NCBI RefSeq assembly: GCF_009295515.1
Contig: NZ_RQVV01000040.1
Span: 1-64,000 of the forward strand
Direction of reading: 5' to 3'
Length of the DNA: 64,000 nt
DNA from: Erwinia endophytica
Lineage (GTDB): Bacteria; Pseudomonadota; Gammaproteobacteria; Enterobacterales; Enterobacteriaceae
Shown here: piece by piece, positions 44,456-55,393 of the stretch
Numbering within the stretch: position 1 is the first letter of the stretch
How the letters are laid out: the number at the start of each line of letters is the position of its first letter
Program-made: the position numbers and the translations under genes
Notes under the pieces: model-generated
What the model was told of the DNA's origin: nothing
What the model saw: the letters and a program-made list of their open reading frames with translations, nothing else
Database searches by the model: none

Positions 44456-46516
44456 TTAATCAGGTTGTTCCAGCGATTTAATGTAATCATAGATAGCTAA
44501 CTGTGCACGAACCTTGCGACGGTTGCCGCGTGGAACGTAACGATTGCTGAGCTCTTTATCTATGTAGCGCGCTTTAAGCGTATCACTCAACAGGATGTTA
44601 ATAATATCCAACACCCGTTGTTTCAGAATGGGGTCCAGTATGATGACGGCCACTTCAATACGGTAATCGATATTGCGGGTCATCCAGTCAGCCGAAGAAA
44701 GGAACACTTTTTTATCGCCGCTGTTCTCAAAAATATAGACGCGATCGTGTTCCAGATAGCGGTCAACGATGCTAATCACCCGAATATTTTCACTGATGCC
44801 TTCCAGGTCGGGGATCAGCGAACACATGCCGCGGATTAAAAGATTGACCTTCACGCCGACGCTGCTGGCGGTGTAAAGCCGGTCGACCAACCCTTTATCC
44901 ACCAGGTTGTTGACCTTCAGTGTGATGCCAGCCGGGATACCGTTTTGCGCATTGGCGATTTCGTTGTCGATCAACTGATACAGTACCTGGCGAGTGTTTT
45001 GTGGCGACACCATCAAATTTTCAAAACTCACCGGACGGTAAGGGTTTTCAATAAAATTGAAGACACGTCGCACTTCATTGGTGATCCGCGCATCGGCGGT
45101 CAGCAGTGAATAGTCGGTGTAAAGTCTCGCGGTTTTTTCGTTGAAGTTACCGGTACCGATATGAGCATAACGGACAATTTCACCCTTCTCACGTCTTGAT
45201 ACCAGGAACAGCTTGGCGTGGATTTTCAGACCAGGAGCGGAAAAAATAACATGCACACCCGCTTCAGTCAGGCGTTTCGCCCAGTGGATATTAGCCTCTT
45301 CATCGAAGCGCGCTTGCAGTTCTACTACCACGGTCACTTTCTTACCGTTGTAGGCTGCGTGGATCATCGCATCGATAATGCGTGAATGTTTCGCCACGCG
45401 GTAGATGTTAATTTTGATCGCCAGCACGGACGGATCAAACGACGCCTGGCGCAGTAGTTCCAGCACATGTTCGAAGGTGTGATAGGGATAATAGAGCAAC
45501 ACATCGCGGTTGCGGATTGCATCAAAGCCGTTGCGGAAGCGGTCAAACCAGATATGACGTAGCTGTGGCAGTGACTTGTTCACCAGATTGGCTTTGCCAA
45601 CATTAGGGAAGTTGATGAAATCTTTGAAATTATGATAGCGGCCACCCGGTACAATGGAGTCGTAGCTGCTGATGTTCAGCTTTTTACTCAGCATTTCCAC
45701 CATCGCATCCGGCATATCACGTTGATAAACAAAACGAACCGGCTCGGCCGTCAGGCGCTGTTTCAGGCTGGAAGACATCAATTCCAGCAGACTGGATTCC
45801 ATTTCCGTCACCAGATCGTATTCGGCGTCGCGGGTCATCTTCATTGAATAGGCGTTAAGTGCATCGTAATCAAAAAAGCCCCGGAATATATCACCCAAAC
45901 AGTAACGTAGAATATTATCAAGCAAAATCATTGGCTTGCGACGGCGAGGGGCTTCCGGCGGCAGATTGACAAAACGCGGAACTTTATCGGAGGGAATTTC
46001 CAGCAGCGCGTAGTCGATCGCCTCACCGTGGATTATCTCTACCGCCAGATAAGTGTAATCATCCTTCAAAAACGCAATCAGATCAGTGTCATGATTGACA
46101 AGAATCGGAGTGATGTGCTGGCGCAGATGATGCTTAAAGTAGTGGCGTAACCAGTTCTGTTGATTGGGGGACAACTGGCGCTCGTTGATCAGGAAAATTT
46201 GATTACGCGCCATCTCCAGCAACAAATCATTGTACAGACTGTCAAATTCCTGGTCGGCTTTCAGAACCCGGGCCTGAATCTTATTTAACAAATGACGGGG
46301 GGTATTAGGAGAACCCTGTTCTTCACCAATTAGTATGCGGCGCTTTAAATCCGCGAAGCGGACTTTATAGAATTCTTCCAGATTATTGGAATAGATACCA
46401 AGAAAGCGCATCCGTTCAATCAATGGATTGGTTTTATCCGCCGCTTCCTGTAAGACGCGTTCATTGAACGATAACCAGCTTAACTCTTTTTCTATATACA
46501 ATTTTTCCTGACCCAT
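44456..46516 (-). CDS. ppk: Polyphosphate kinase
   Basis: Ppk makes inorganic polyphosphate from ATP. The 686-residue protein begins [20 protein letters not shown] (start at 46516 with CGGAG upstream). It has the N-terminal helical domain, the head domain and the two phospholipase-D-like domains. The phosphorylated His is in [15 protein letters not shown], with [20 protein letters not shown] and DYRIEVAV. The C-terminus [19 protein letters not shown] matches E. coli. An upstream extension to 46555 is unsupported. Confidence 0.97.
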   Translation of the reverse strand: MGQEKLYIEKELSWLSFNERVLQEAADKTNPLIERMRFLGIYSNNLEEFYKVRFADLKRRILIGEEQGSPNTPRHLLNKIQARVLKADQEFDSLYNDLLLEMARNQIFLINERQLSPNQQNWLRHYFKHHLRQHITPILVNHDTDLIAFLKDDYTYLAVEIIHGEAIDYALLEIPSDKVPRFVNLPPEAPRRRKPMILLDNILRYCLGDIFRGFFDYDALNAYSMKMTRDAEYDLVTEMESSLLELMSSSLKQRLTAEPVRFVYQRDMPDAMVEMLSKKLNISSYDSIVPGGRYHNFKDFINFPNVGKANLVNKSLPQLRHIWFDRFRNGFDAIRNRDVLLYYPYHTFEHVLELLRQASFDPSVLAIKINIYRVAKHSRIIDAMIHAAYNGKKVTVVVELQARFDEEANIHWAKRLTEAGVHVIFSAPGLKIHAKLFLVSRREKGEIVRYAHIGTGNFNEKTARLYTDYSLLTADARITNEVRRVFNFIENPYRPVSFENLMVSPQNTRQVLYQLIDNEIANAQNGIPAGITLKVNNLVDKGLVDRLYTASSVGVKVNLLIRGMCSLIPDLEGISENIRVISIVDRYLEHDRVYIFENSGDKKVFLSSADWMTRNIDYRIEVAVIILDPILKQRVLDIINILLSDTLKARYIDKELSNRYVPRGNRRKVRAQLAIYDYIKSLEQPD

Positions 46517-46974
46517 TTTTACTCCGATCTGCAGATCCCGCCTGAAACTGGTCATTGTTCAGTATCATTATGGCGAGAGTATGGCAGTGATGTCCACGGA
46601 CATTGTTTATCGTCTTAGGTTAACTACATCCGGGCAACATAACGACGCCTGATGAAAATGGGGTATCTGTCCAGCGGTTACAGGGGGCGACGGCCGGATC
46701 CTTATGACACGGTAGAACGGCAGTTGCGTGCAGTGGCGCTGTGGCCGGAAGCGAAAGAGAATGATGGTATCCAGTCGACAGCAGTAACGACGGGTAATTG
46801 AAGAACTGATGAGCAGCTTGAAACAGCATTTCACGCTGGTGTGCATCATGATGCGGCAGGACCGTGTGGCGGAATTGGGTGAGATGGACACCCTGTGTAT
46901 CACACCGTGTCAGCGTTACCGGTTGTTATGGTTGAGTCAGGTTTTCCTGAGCCGGTATTTAATCCGCAGACAGC
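46517..46974. other. Interval between ppk and purN, possible decayed coding sequence
   Basis: A plus-strand frame from 46650 reads MKMGYLSSGYRGRRPDPYDTV... for 48 codons, and a protein-like stretch seems to continue in another frame after a TGA. I do not recognise it. It may be the relic of a lost gene. No terminator or RNA was seen. The purN stop is at 46975. Confidence 0.35.
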
Positions 46975-47613
46975 TCAGTCGACCGCATACCCTGCGGGGG
47001 ATAATTTTTCACCATCCAGCCAGGCCGCGCCATCGCGTAACGCCAGTCGTCCTTCAACAAACCAACTCACGACTAACGGATAGATGGCATGTTCCTGGTT
47101 TTTGACCCGGGCAGTGACGTCCTGTTCGGTATCATTGGCAAAAATCGGCACTTTCGCTTGCAGAATCACCGGGCCACCGTCCAGATGCTCAGTGACGAAA
47201 TGTACCGAGGTGCCGTGTTCTTTATCACCGTTTTCAATCGCTTTGCGGTGGGTATACAGGCCAGGATATTTCGGCAGCAGGGAAGGGTGGATATTCAGTA
47301 TCCGGCCAGCATAGTGTTGCACAAACGCAGGGCTGAGGATCCGCATATAGCCTGCCAGTAGTAACAGATCGGGCTCCCAGACACCGATCTCCCGCATCAG
47401 TTGACGATCAAAAGCTTCACGCTCAGCAAACTGCGAGGCGAGAAGGACATGGGCGGGAACCCCGGCCTCACGTGCCCGCTCCAGTCCAAAGGCATCGGAC
47501 TTATTACTGAACACGGCAACGACATTACCGTGGATCCGTCCCTGCTGGCAGGCATCCAGAATTGCCTGAAGATTGCTTCCCTGGCCGGAAACCAGCACGA
47601 CTAATCGTTTCAT
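46975..47613 (-). CDS. purN: Phosphoribosylglycinamide formyltransferase
   Basis: PurN transfers a formyl group from 10-formyl-THF to GAR, the third step of purine synthesis. The 212-residue protein has [16 protein letters not shown], the active-site [12 protein letters not shown] (Asn and His) and [19 protein letters not shown] (Asp). It overlaps purM by 4 bases, the conserved purMN operon. Confidence 0.98.
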   Translation of the reverse strand: MKRLVVLVSGQGSNLQAILDACQQGRIHGNVVAVFSNKSDAFGLERAREAGVPAHVLLASQFAEREAFDRQLMREIGVWEPDLLLLAGYMRILSPAFVQHYAGRILNIHPSLLPKYPGLYTHRKAIENGDKEHGTSVHFVTEHLDGGPVILQAKVPIFANDTEQDVTARVKNQEHAIYPLVVSWFVEGRLALRDGAAWLDGEKLSPAGYAVD

Positions 47614-48650
47614 GCGTTAATAACCACTTGCTGCTCAGAATCCGCGCGTTTAATCACGCCGATTTTCCAGGCTTTCTCTCCCGCGTCAGTCAGCAGTTGT
47701 AGCGCTTTGTCAGCGTCGTGAGCGCTAAGGGCGATGATCATGCCAACGCCGCAGTTAAAAGTACGGTACATTTCAAAGCGGCTGACATTACCGGCATCCT
47801 GCATCCAACGAAAGATGGCCGGCCACTGCCAGCTTGACTCTTCCAGCACCGCCTGAGTGTGCTCTGGCAACACGCGAGGGATGTTTTCCCAAAAGCCGCC
47901 GCCGGTCAGATGAGCGATAGCGTGGACCTCAACGTGTTCGATCAGGCTGAGGATATTCTTCACATAGATACGGGTTGGGGCCAGCAGGTGATCTGCTATT
48001 GGCCGGCCTTCCAGCAGGGTCGCTGCCGGATCCGTTTGGCTGACGGCCAGAATTTTACGCACCAGTGAAAAACCGTTAGCGTGTGGACCGCTTGAACCCA
48101 GAGCAATGAGCACATCGTCTTCTTGTACTTTGCTGCCGTCGATGATGGCTGATTTTTCCACCACGCCGACACAGAAACCGGCTACATCGTAATCTTCGCC
48201 GTGATACATACCCGGCATTTCTGCCGTCTCGCCACCAACCAGCGCACAACCTGACTGAGAACAGCCTTCGGCGATACCGGTTATCACCCTGGCCGCGGTG
48301 TCGACATCCAGCTTGCCGGTCGCATAATAATCGAGAAAAAACAACGGCTCAGCACCCTGTACCACCAGATCATTCACACACATCGCGACCAGATCGATAC
48401 CAATAGCGTCGTGGCGTTTCAAATCCATCGCCAGACGCAGCTTGGTGCCAACACCGTCAGTACCGGAAACCAGCACGGGCTCACGGTATTTTTGCGGCAA
48501 TGCACAAAGTGCGCCGAAACCGCCCAGTCCTCCCATCACTTCTGGGCGACGGGTCTTTTTCACGACACCTTTGATCTGTTCGACTAAAGCATTGCCCGCG
48601 TCAATGTCTACGCCGGCGTCTTTATAGCTGAGAGAGGTTTTATCGGTCAC
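47610..48650 (-). CDS. purM: Phosphoribosylformylglycinamidine cyclo-ligase
   Basis: PurM (AIR synthetase) closes the imidazole ring in the fifth step of purine synthesis. The 346-residue protein shows [22 protein letters not shown], the ATP-binding [39 protein letters not shown] and the C-terminal [17 protein letters not shown] PurR box lies about 70 bases upstream of the start. Confidence 0.98.
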   Translation of the reverse strand: MTDKTSLSYKDAGVDIDAGNALVEQIKGVVKKTRRPEVMGGLGGFGALCALPQKYREPVLVSGTDGVGTKLRLAMDLKRHDAIGIDLVAMCVNDLVVQGAEPLFFLDYYATGKLDVDTAARVITGIAEGCSQSGCALVGGETAEMPGMYHGEDYDVAGFCVGVVEKSAIIDGSKVQEDDVLIALGSSGPHANGFSLVRKILAVSQTDPAATLLEGRPIADHLLAPTRIYVKNILSLIEHVEVHAIAHLTGGGFWENIPRVLPEHTQAVLEESSWQWPAIFRWMQDAGNVSRFEMYRTFNCGVGMIIALSAHDADKALQLLTDAGEKAWKIGVIKRADSEQQVVINA

Positions 48651-48719
48651 TGCGAAATCCCCACGCGATTATGCGGTTGTGGTGGTATGGAAAATAAAGC
48701 GCGCTAATTCTAGCAGTGC

Positions 48720-48735
48720 AGGCAAACGTTTGCGA
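48720..48735 (-). promoter_or_regulatory. PurR operator of purMN
   Basis: AGGCAAACGTTTGCGA is a palindrome around AAACGTTTG, close to the purine repressor consensus ACGCAAACGTTTGCGT. It lies between purM and divergent upp. Confidence 0.85.
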
Positions 48736-48895
48736 GTGCCTTCTGCTGTCATATTGCGGATAGATAAATTTTAGCCGATGCTTAATCACAGCATGAGGAA
48801 ACCGTCAGAAAAGGGATTAATTGGTAGGGCAGAGCAGACAAATGGCGCTATAATCTCGCGATTTTTTTGTAGCTTAACACTCCGGGAGAACAACA

Positions 48896-49522
48896 ATGAA
48901 GATCGTGGAAGTCAAACACCCGCTGGTCAAACATAAACTGGGCCTGATGCGCGAACATGATGTCAGCACCAAGCGTTTTCGTGAACTCGCTTCAGAAGTG
49001 GGAAGTTTACTGACCTATGAAGCCACTGCTGATTTAGAGACGGAAACTGTCACGATCAAAGGGTGGAACGGCCCGGTCGCCATCGAACGGATTAAAGGCA
49101 AAAAAATCACCGTGGTACCGATCCTGCGTGCTGGTCTTGGCATGATGGAAGGGGTGCTTGAGCACGTCCCCAGCGCGCGTATCAGCGTGGTAGGCGTTTA
49201 CCGTGATGAAGAGACGCTGGAGCCGGTACCTTACTTCCAGAAACTGGTTTCCAATATAGAAGAGCGCATGGCGCTGGTGGTCGATCCGATGCTGGCGACG
49301 GGCGGTTCAATGATTGCCACTATCGACCTGCTGAAAAAAGCGGGCTGTAGTAGCATTAAAGTGCTGGTATTGGTGGCCGCGCCGGAAGGCATTGCCGCAC
49401 TGGAAAAAGCGCACCCGGACGTGGAGTTGTATACTGCGTCAATCGATCAGGGATTGAACGAAAAAGGCTATATTATCCCGGGGCTGGGCGATGCAGGCGA
49501 TAAAATTTTTGGTACTAAGTAA
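48896..49522 (+). CDS. upp: Uracil phosphoribosyltransferase
   Basis: Upp converts uracil and PRPP to UMP. The 208-residue protein has the PRPP motif [23 protein letters not shown], the family start [20 protein letters not shown] and the C-terminal [14 protein letters not shown]. It is divergent from purM and lies upstream of uraA, the uracil transporter, with which it works in uracil salvage. The ribosome-binding site GGGAGAA precedes it. Confidence 0.98.
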   Translation: MKIVEVKHPLVKHKLGLMREHDVSTKRFRELASEVGSLLTYEATADLETETVTIKGWNGPVAIERIKGKKITVVPILRAGLGMMEGVLEHVPSARISVVGVYRDEETLEPVPYFQKLVSNIEERMALVVDPMLATGGSMIATIDLLKKAGCSSIKVLVLVAAPEGIAALEKAHPDVELYTASIDQGLNEKGYIIPGLGDAGDKIFGTK

Positions 49523-49593
49523 CGATGACTCAGCCCGGCCTGCAACAAAGTCTCCTTTGTCAGGGGGGCACGAATTTTAATTTTTTAATGCCC

Positions 49594-49619
49594 AAGCCGA
49601 CCTGAGAGTCGGCTTTTTT
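49594..49619 (+). terminator. Hairpin terminator or attenuator between upp and uraA
   Basis: AAGCCGAC (49594-49601) pairs with GTCGGCTT (49608-49615), followed by TTTT. It may stop part of upp transcription before uraA. Confidence 0.8.
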
Positions 49620-49644
49620 CGGCAAAACTAAAAGGATAAATACG

Positions 49645-50928
49645 ATGACGCGTCGCGCTATCGGCGTTAGCGAGCGCCTTCCACTGTTGCAAACCATTCC
49701 ACTCAGCTTGCAACATTTATTCGCTATGTTTGGCGCAACGGTGCTGGTGCCCATTCTTTTTCATATTAACCCGGCTACCGTATTGCTGTTTAACGGTATT
49801 GGCACATTGCTGTATCTGTTTATCTGTAAAGGTAAAATTCCCGCTTATCTCGGTTCCAGCTTTGCTTTCATTTCCCCGGTTTTGCTGTTGTTGCCGCTGG
49901 GCTATGAAGTGGCGTTGGGCGGCTTTATCCTTTGCGGCGTGTTGTTCTGTCTGGTGGCGCTGCTTGTCAAAAAAGCCGGAACTGGCTGGCTGGATGTGAT
50001 GTTCCCGCCGGCGGCGATGGGCGCCATCGTCGCGGTGATTGGCCTTGAACTGGCTGGCGTGGCGGCGAATATGGCCGGACTGCTGCCTGCCAGCGGTACT
50101 CCCGCTGACGGTAAAACCATCCTGATATCCATGGTTACCCTGGGCGTGACCGTGTTCGGTTCGGTGCTGTTTCGTGGTTTTATGGCCATTATCCCCATTC
50201 TAATCGGGGTACTGGCGGGTTATGCGCTGTCTTACTTTATGGGCATTGTTAACTGGTCTGCGGTAGCGGCCACCCCGTGGTTTGCACTGCCCACCTTCTA
50301 CAAACCGCGTTTCGAATGGTATGCGATGCTGACTATCCTGCCTGCGGCGCTGGTGGTGATCGCTGAGCATGTCGGGCATCTGGTGGTCACCGCGAATATC
50401 GTCAAGAAAGACCTGCTGAAAGATCCGGGTCTGCACCGCTCGATGTTTGCCAATGGGATCTCAACGGTTATCTCGGGCTTTTTTGGCTCCACCCCTAACA
50501 CCACTTATGGTGAGAATATCGGTGTTATGGCGATCACCCGGGTTTACAGCAGTTGGGTGATTGGCGGTACGGCTATTCTGGCTATTTTGCTCTCTTGCGT
50601 GGGGAAACTGGCTGCGGCTATTCAGGCTGTGCCGGTTCCGGTCATGGGCGGTGTGTCACTGTTGCTGTATGGGGTTATCGGCGCGTCGGGGATCCGCGTG
50701 CTGATTGAATCGAAAGTCGATTATAACAAGGCGCAGAACCTGATCCTGACCGCCGTTATCCTGATTATCGGTGTTAGCGGCGCAACGGTGCATATTGGTG
50801 CCGCTGAGCTGAAAGGGATGGCACTGGCGACCATTGTGGGTATCTGTCTGAGTCTGATTTTCAAGGTCATCAGCCTGAGTCGGCCAGAAGACGAAGTTCT
50901 CGATCCGCAGGAGCGTGATCCCAGCTAG
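49645..50928 (+). CDS. uraA: Uracil:H+ symporter UraA
   Basis: UraA takes up uracil with protons. The 427-residue polytopic inner-membrane protein (NCS2 family, fourteen membrane segments in the family structure) has [41 protein letters not shown] (substrate-binding Glu) and [20 protein letters not shown] (second key Glu). It follows upp, as in E. coli. Confidence 0.96.
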   Translation: MTRRAIGVSERLPLLQTIPLSLQHLFAMFGATVLVPILFHINPATVLLFNGIGTLLYLFICKGKIPAYLGSSFAFISPVLLLLPLGYEVALGGFILCGVLFCLVALLVKKAGTGWLDVMFPPAAMGAIVAVIGLELAGVAANMAGLLPASGTPADGKTILISMVTLGVTVFGSVLFRGFMAIIPILIGVLAGYALSYFMGIVNWSAVAATPWFALPTFYKPRFEWYAMLTILPAALVVIAEHVGHLVVTANIVKKDLLKDPGLHRSMFANGISTVISGFFGSTPNTTYGENIGVMAITRVYSSWVIGGTAILAILLSCVGKLAAAIQAVPVPVMGGVSLLLYGVIGASGIRVLIESKVDYNKAQNLILTAVILIIGVSGATVHIGAAELKGMALATIVGICLSLIFKVISLSRPEDEVLDPQERDPS

Positions 50929-51020
50929 ACGCCGGGCTGCGGTGTCTGCCTGTTTCATTATCTTCGCCAAGTTATGATAAACTTGCGCCGGATTTTGTCC
51001 GACCAACACTTGAGGTGCTT

Positions 51021-51722
51021 CTGAACACACCGGCACAGCTGTCATTGCCACTGTATCTACCTGATGACGAGACCTTTGCCAGTTTCTGGCCAGGGGATAA
51101 TCCGTCACTGATTGCTGCGTTGCAAAGCGCGTTGCAACAGGAGCATGGCAGCTATCTCTATTTCTGGTCACGTGAAGGCGGTGGACGCAGCCATCTGCTG
51201 CATGCAGCTTGTGCGGAACTTTCAGCCAGCGGCGAAGCCGTGGGTTATGTGCCGCTGGATAAGCGTACCTGGTTTGTGCCGGAAGTACTCGATGGGATGG
51301 AACAACTGGCGTTGGTCTGTATCGACAATATTGAGTGCATTGCCGGGGATGCGCTCTGGGAAATGGCGATCTTCGATCTGTATAATCGCATTCTTGAAAC
51401 CGGCAGAACCCGTCTGCTGATAACCGGCGATCGCCCGCCACGCCAGCTTAATTTGAAACTTCCTGATCTCGCTTCGCGCCTCGACTGGGGACAGATTTAC
51501 CGTTTGCAGCCGTTATCGGACGACGATAAATTGCAGGCATTGCAACTGCGGGCCAGACTGCGAGGATTTGAGCTGCCGGAGGATGTTGGGCGTTTTCTGC
51601 TCAAGCGTCTTGATCGCGAGATGCGCACGCTGTTTGTGACGCTGGACAAGCTGGATCATGCTTCGATCAGCGCCCAGCGCAAACTGACCATCCCTTTTGT
51701 TAAAGAAGCACTCGGTCTCTGA
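51021..51722 (+). CDS. hda: DnaA regulatory inactivator Hda
   Basis: Hda with the sliding clamp stimulates ATP hydrolysis by DnaA, preventing over-initiation of replication. The 233-residue AAA+ protein has the N-terminal clamp-binding motif [11 protein letters not shown], a modified Walker A ([14 protein letters not shown]) and [11 protein letters not shown] (Walker B region). The start is taken as CTG at 51021, with GAGGT just upstream, because this gives exactly the E. coli length and E. coli hda is known to use CUG. A GTG at 51015 would overlap the ribosome-binding site. Confidence 0.92.
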   Translation: MNTPAQLSLPLYLPDDETFASFWPGDNPSLIAALQSALQQEHGSYLYFWSREGGGRSHLLHAACAELSASGEAVGYVPLDKRTWFVPEVLDGMEQLALVCIDNIECIAGDALWEMAIFDLYNRILETGRTRLLITGDRPPRQLNLKLPDLASRLDWGQIYRLQPLSDDDKLQALQLRARLRGFELPEDVGRFLLKRLDREMRTLFVTLDKLDHASISAQRKLTIPFVKEALGL

Positions 51723-51788
51723 CCTTCCCGGTGCTTCAGCGTCATTCAACCTCAACACGGCGTCATACTGTGGCCGCAAGATTTATTG

Positions 51789-52151
51789 TCACTGTGGCGT
51801 TAAAATCTCCAGTACCTGCCTGGGTGGTCGGCCCAGCCGCGCTTTACCGTGGGCTACGACGACAGGACGTTCGATCAACTTCGGGTGTTCTGCCATCGCT
51901 TGCAACAATTGAGCCTCACTCAGAGTCTTGTCCGCCAGATTTAACGTTTTATAGATTTCTTCCTGGGTGCGCATCAACTGGCGGGCTGAACTGAATCCCA
52001 GTTTTTTGAGCAGCGCCTGTAAGGTTGCGACATCGGGCGGCGTATCCAGATACAGCACCACCTCAGGGGTGAGCCCTTGTTCCTGCAGCAGCGACAGCGT
52101 TTCACGACTCTTGGAACAGCGTGGATTATGGTAAATCTGTACGTCGGACAT
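51789..52151 (-). CDS. yfgD: ArsC-family reductase YfgD
   Basis: The 120-residue thioredoxin-fold protein has YHNPRCSKSRETLSLLQEQG with the redox Cys, and IERPVVVAHGKARLGRPPRQVLEIL at the C-terminus. E. coli YfgD (also listed as arsC-like) has arsenate reductase type sequence, but its main substrate is not settled. It overlaps no neighbour and sits 11 bases downstream of bepA, with which it is likely co-transcribed. Confidence 0.9.
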   Translation of the reverse strand: MSDVQIYHNPRCSKSRETLSLLQEQGLTPEVVLYLDTPPDVATLQALLKKLGFSSARQLMRTQEEIYKTLNLADKTLSEAQLLQAMAEHPKLIERPVVVAHGKARLGRPPRQVLEILTPQ

Positions 52152-52162
52152 GTTTTACATCC

Positions 52163-53623
52163 TTATGATTTTTGGTACTGGCGAAAACGTTGCTGGAGTT
52201 GGCGCAACTGGTCAATACGGGCATCGTAACGGGCCTGTTTCAAACTGCCCAGCGGAACGGAGGCGCTGGCGCTGCTCAGGCTTCTGATCGCTTGATCGAG
52301 CTGGCCATTCAGTGCCAGACTTTCAGCCCGGGCCGCTTGTTCTTCGTCAGTCAGACCCTGATCGGCTGAAGCCTGTGCGAGCAGATCCCAGCCGTTAGGA
52401 TCGTCCTTGTGCGCCCAGGTGTAGCGATAGAGAATTTTACTGGCATTTGCAGGCTGCTTCGCTTCCACATAGGCGTTGGCCAGGTTTAACTGGATAACTG
52501 GGTTATTGCTGACGCTTTTGGCGGCCAGTAACATGGCGATAGCCTGCTGAGGTTGTTTCAGACCAATCTCAATATCGGTCATAATATCGAGATACCAGAT
52601 ATTATCCGGCTGTTTTGCCAACAGCGGCGCGATAATCTTTTTGGCGTTATCGAAACTTTTCGCCTGCAGAAACTGCACCGCTTTACCATACTGGGCTGCA
52701 GTCTGCTCCCGGCTGTTGCCTTTACTGAGGGTCGTCAGCAGATCATCAGTCAGTTGGTTCTGCCCGGTGGCGTACATGCCCAGTGCCCGCACTTTCGCCA
52801 TGTAATAATCCTGTGACGATTGTACTTTGACGGGCTTCATCTGATTAGCGCGGTTACGCGTATCCGCCAGACGACTGTCCGGTAGTGGGTGAGTCAGCAA
52901 TATTTCGGGGGGTTTAGAAGCGAAGCGCGACTGGTCGGCCAGTTTTTGCAGAAAATCAGGCATGGCCTCCGGATCGAACCCTGCGCGTTGTAAGACCTGA
53001 AGACCAATGCGATCCGCTTCCTGCTCGTTTTGCTGAGTAAAGCTGATAATCCCTTGCTGGGTGCCAGCCAGCGTACCGCTTAAGGCTGCCATCCCCGCTT
53101 GTGGGTTTGCCATCGCCAACAGAATCGAACCCAGCGCGCCAACCCAGGTCAGGGGAGCGTCACGCTGTTGTTGTTCCATCGCACGTGCCAGGTGACGCTG
53201 GGTCACGTGCGAGATTTCATGTGCCATTACTGAGGCCAGTTGACTCTCGTTATCGGTATAGCGAAACAACGAGGAATGGAGTACCACGTTGCCACCAAAA
53301 AAGGCGAAAGCATTAATCTCATCATTACTGATCAGAAAAAAGTGGAAGGGCGTTTTTACCGACCAGGCATGGGTGACTAACCGTTGTCCCAATTGATTGA
53401 TGTAGTCATTCAGCAGTGGATCGTTAATCAACGGCGCACTGGCACGCAACTGGCGGACATAAAAGTCGCCCATCTGCATTTCCTGGTTGATGGAGAGTGT
53501 GCCGCCAGCGGTAGTGCCAATATCGGGCAGATTATCGCTAACATCGGCTAAGACAGGTATTGATGTCGACATCAGCGCAGCAATCAGCGAGACCAGCGCA
53601 CATTTTTTCAATCGGTTAATCAT
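52163..53623 (-). CDS. bepA: Periplasmic chaperone/metalloprotease BepA (YfgC)
   Basis: BepA helps assemble LptD and degrades stuck outer-membrane proteins. The 486-residue protein has a signal peptide ([26 protein letters not shown]), the M48 metalloprotease domain with HEISH (His135, Glu136, His139) and EQEADRIG, and a C-terminal TPR region (about 310-480). In E. coli it is under sigma-E; I saw no clear sigma-E promoter here. Confidence 0.95.
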   Translation of the reverse strand: MINRLKKCALVSLIAALMSTSIPVLADVSDNLPDIGTTAGGTLSINQEMQMGDFYVRQLRASAPLINDPLLNDYINQLGQRLVTHAWSVKTPFHFFLISNDEINAFAFFGGNVVLHSSLFRYTDNESQLASVMAHEISHVTQRHLARAMEQQQRDAPLTWVGALGSILLAMANPQAGMAALSGTLAGTQQGIISFTQQNEQEADRIGLQVLQRAGFDPEAMPDFLQKLADQSRFASKPPEILLTHPLPDSRLADTRNRANQMKPVKVQSSQDYYMAKVRALGMYATGQNQLTDDLLTTLSKGNSREQTAAQYGKAVQFLQAKSFDNAKKIIAPLLAKQPDNIWYLDIMTDIEIGLKQPQQAIAMLLAAKSVSNNPVIQLNLANAYVEAKQPANASKILYRYTWAHKDDPNGWDLLAQASADQGLTDEEQAARAESLALNGQLDQAIRSLSSASASVPLGSLKQARYDARIDQLRQLQQRFRQYQKS

Positions 53624-54505
53624 GCTGAATCCTATTCTGATGAGGTCCTCATTTAGCCGTTGCCGGCCAGCCTTTCCGAGCCGTAAATCTCCTTATGGGT
53701 ATCTTAACTACTGGACTGGCGGAAAGAAACGTCTGAGGGAGGGATAAAATGCAGCAGAATGTTATCAATAGTCATCAATGACATAAAAAATTGAACAATA
53801 TGAACCGCCATTGAGGTTCTCATCAGCGTGATATGATGGAAATACCCTTGCGGTTCTGGCTGGATCGACACTGTTAACTTTTTTAGTTCTACAAGTGTAA
53901 TTGATTAAATTCAGGTTAATTTATTCAGTTAATTTGATGATAGAACGAAAAACGATGAGGTTTACTCTGAAAAAAGGTGTAACTAAGAGGGGCCGTCAGG
54001 TTACGGTAGGGTAAATGGATGTTTATTTTTTATCTTGAGCCATTGTTTTTATTTAGAGCCATATTTAAATGTGAATAATACGATGGTGATAATAATTCCA
54101 TTCGCAATAATTTTATTTAATAAAGGTCTCACGTATTAAACTGCCTGACAGTTTACTCAATGTCAGTGAGCGGATGTCACTTGTTAGGTTAGCGCTAAAA
54201 TATGACCAATATAAAATAAATATGATGAGCTTCAGGATTGATTTTTATGGGGGGGTATTTCCGCGGATTCAGTATGAAATGGTCTTATATTTTTACGAGT
54301 ATTCTAACGTGAGGGAAATACAGGGGAGGGTATGGCCAGCCAGTAATCATCTCCACCTGACGTAAATCCATTATTTCAACTTTTTTCCCGCGTAACATTC
54401 TGCTCTGGTTATGTTATAGATCTACGGGTGCTGGCGAAACCCGGCAAGACGATGACTTTTAATCCTCAATTATCTGACCTGTAACCCCGTTACGGAGAGT
54501 ATTCT
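53624..54505. other. AT-rich interval between bepA and the DsrE-like gene
   Basis: These 882 bases are AT-rich and hold no frame I can support. A 63-codon plus-strand frame at 54174-54365 has no recognised domain and weak start signals. In E. coli perM lies on this side of bepA, but no perM remnant is seen. No RNA or repeat was recognised. Confidence 0.45.
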
Positions 54506-55111
54506 ATGCGCCAAGTTGTATCCTATGTGTTGATCGCCGTGGTGGCGGGATTTGTCGGAGCCAGTATGTCTAAGGCTCCCGAAATAGTAGAGAAATTTGA
54601 CCGACATTTCACATCCCAGCCCACTGACCCGGAAGGATTTTGGTCAACGCCGGCTATTGCGGGATATGGCAAGATTCATTACGAATCTGATGTAGCCTAT
54701 AAACCCTCCATCCGCGACAGTAATAAAATAATTTTCCAAATAACTAAAGCGGAAAATGGCCCGAACGATCCTAACCTGGGTCTGGAGCGTGTTGCTCGTG
54801 TCGTGAACTTATATGTGGCATCAGGCGTTCCCGTCGGGCAGCTTAAATTTGTCGTTTCGGTGACCGGCGATGGTACTCCCGCAATGTTGAATAACGAGCA
54901 ATATAAAAAGATGTTTGGTATGGATAATCCCAATCTCAAGCTGATCAGTGAACTACGCAGCAAAGGGGTGGATGTATCAGTTTGCGATCAGTCGGTGGCT
55001 TTTCATCACTTCCAGCGTGACTGGATAGATAAATCGGTCACCCATGCGTTATCCAGTCCGACGACGGTTTCTACGCTGGAAAACCAGGGCTATGCTTTCC
55101 TCGCGATGTGA
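54506..55111 (+). CDS. DsrE/DsrF-like protein with N-terminal signal or anchor
   Basis: The 201-residue protein starts with a hydrophobic stretch (MRQVVSYVLIAVVAGFVGASMS), likely an exported or membrane-anchored form. The rest resembles the DsrE-like sulphur-relay fold: KIIFQITKAENGPNDPNLGLERVARVVNLYVASG, LKFVVSVTGDGTPAMLNNEQYKKMFG and a conserved Cys in GVDVSVCDQSVAF. Family members carry persulfides or have unknown roles; a specific function cannot be assigned. GGAGA precedes the start. It is followed by an ABC transporter operon with its own promoter. Confidence 0.8.
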   Translation: MRQVVSYVLIAVVAGFVGASMSKAPEIVEKFDRHFTSQPTDPEGFWSTPAIAGYGKIHYESDVAYKPSIRDSNKIIFQITKAENGPNDPNLGLERVARVVNLYVASGVPVGQLKFVVSVTGDGTPAMLNNEQYKKMFGMDNPNLKLISELRSKGVDVSVCDQSVAFHHFQRDWIDKSVTHALSSPTTVSTLENQGYAFLAM

Positions 55112-55272
55112 ACTGTATGGCGTCTTTACTGTCAGGCGGGTCAGCGACCCGCCGAACAGGACGTCGTCTCTCATGTGTCTGACGTTCAAGAGTTTTGAAC
55201 ACTAAGACCCTGGTTGTTGCTGCCGATGTTGTTCTCTGGACGTATCCCCGCCGCTGTTCGTCATTCATTTTT

Positions 55273-55290
55273 CTGTCATAAAGCGCTGAT
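55273..55290 (+). promoter_or_regulatory. Possible Pho box upstream of the ABC transporter operon
   Basis: CTGTCATAAAGCGCTGAT has a perfect first repeat (CTGTCAT) and an imperfect second (CGCTGAT) at the 11-base period of PhoB boxes. It lies 104 bases upstream of the first gene. Phosphate-starvation control is inferred. Confidence 0.45.
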
Positions 55291-55393
55291 AATTTCCCAT
55301 ACCGGAAGCATGCACTGAGTAGTCAATATAAGCGCAAGACGGCTTCATCATATTTGGCCAACGCCTTTACGATATCAACAGCCAGGAAAATGT

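Noticed and set aside
46607-46903. 98-codon minus-strand frame downstream of purN
   Set aside because: The apparent protein-like signal is on the opposite strand; this frame is Cys/Arg-rich and looks like a shadow.
54174-54365. 63-codon plus-strand frame in the AT-rich gap
   Set aside because: Weak start signals, no family and aromatic-rich AT-driven composition.
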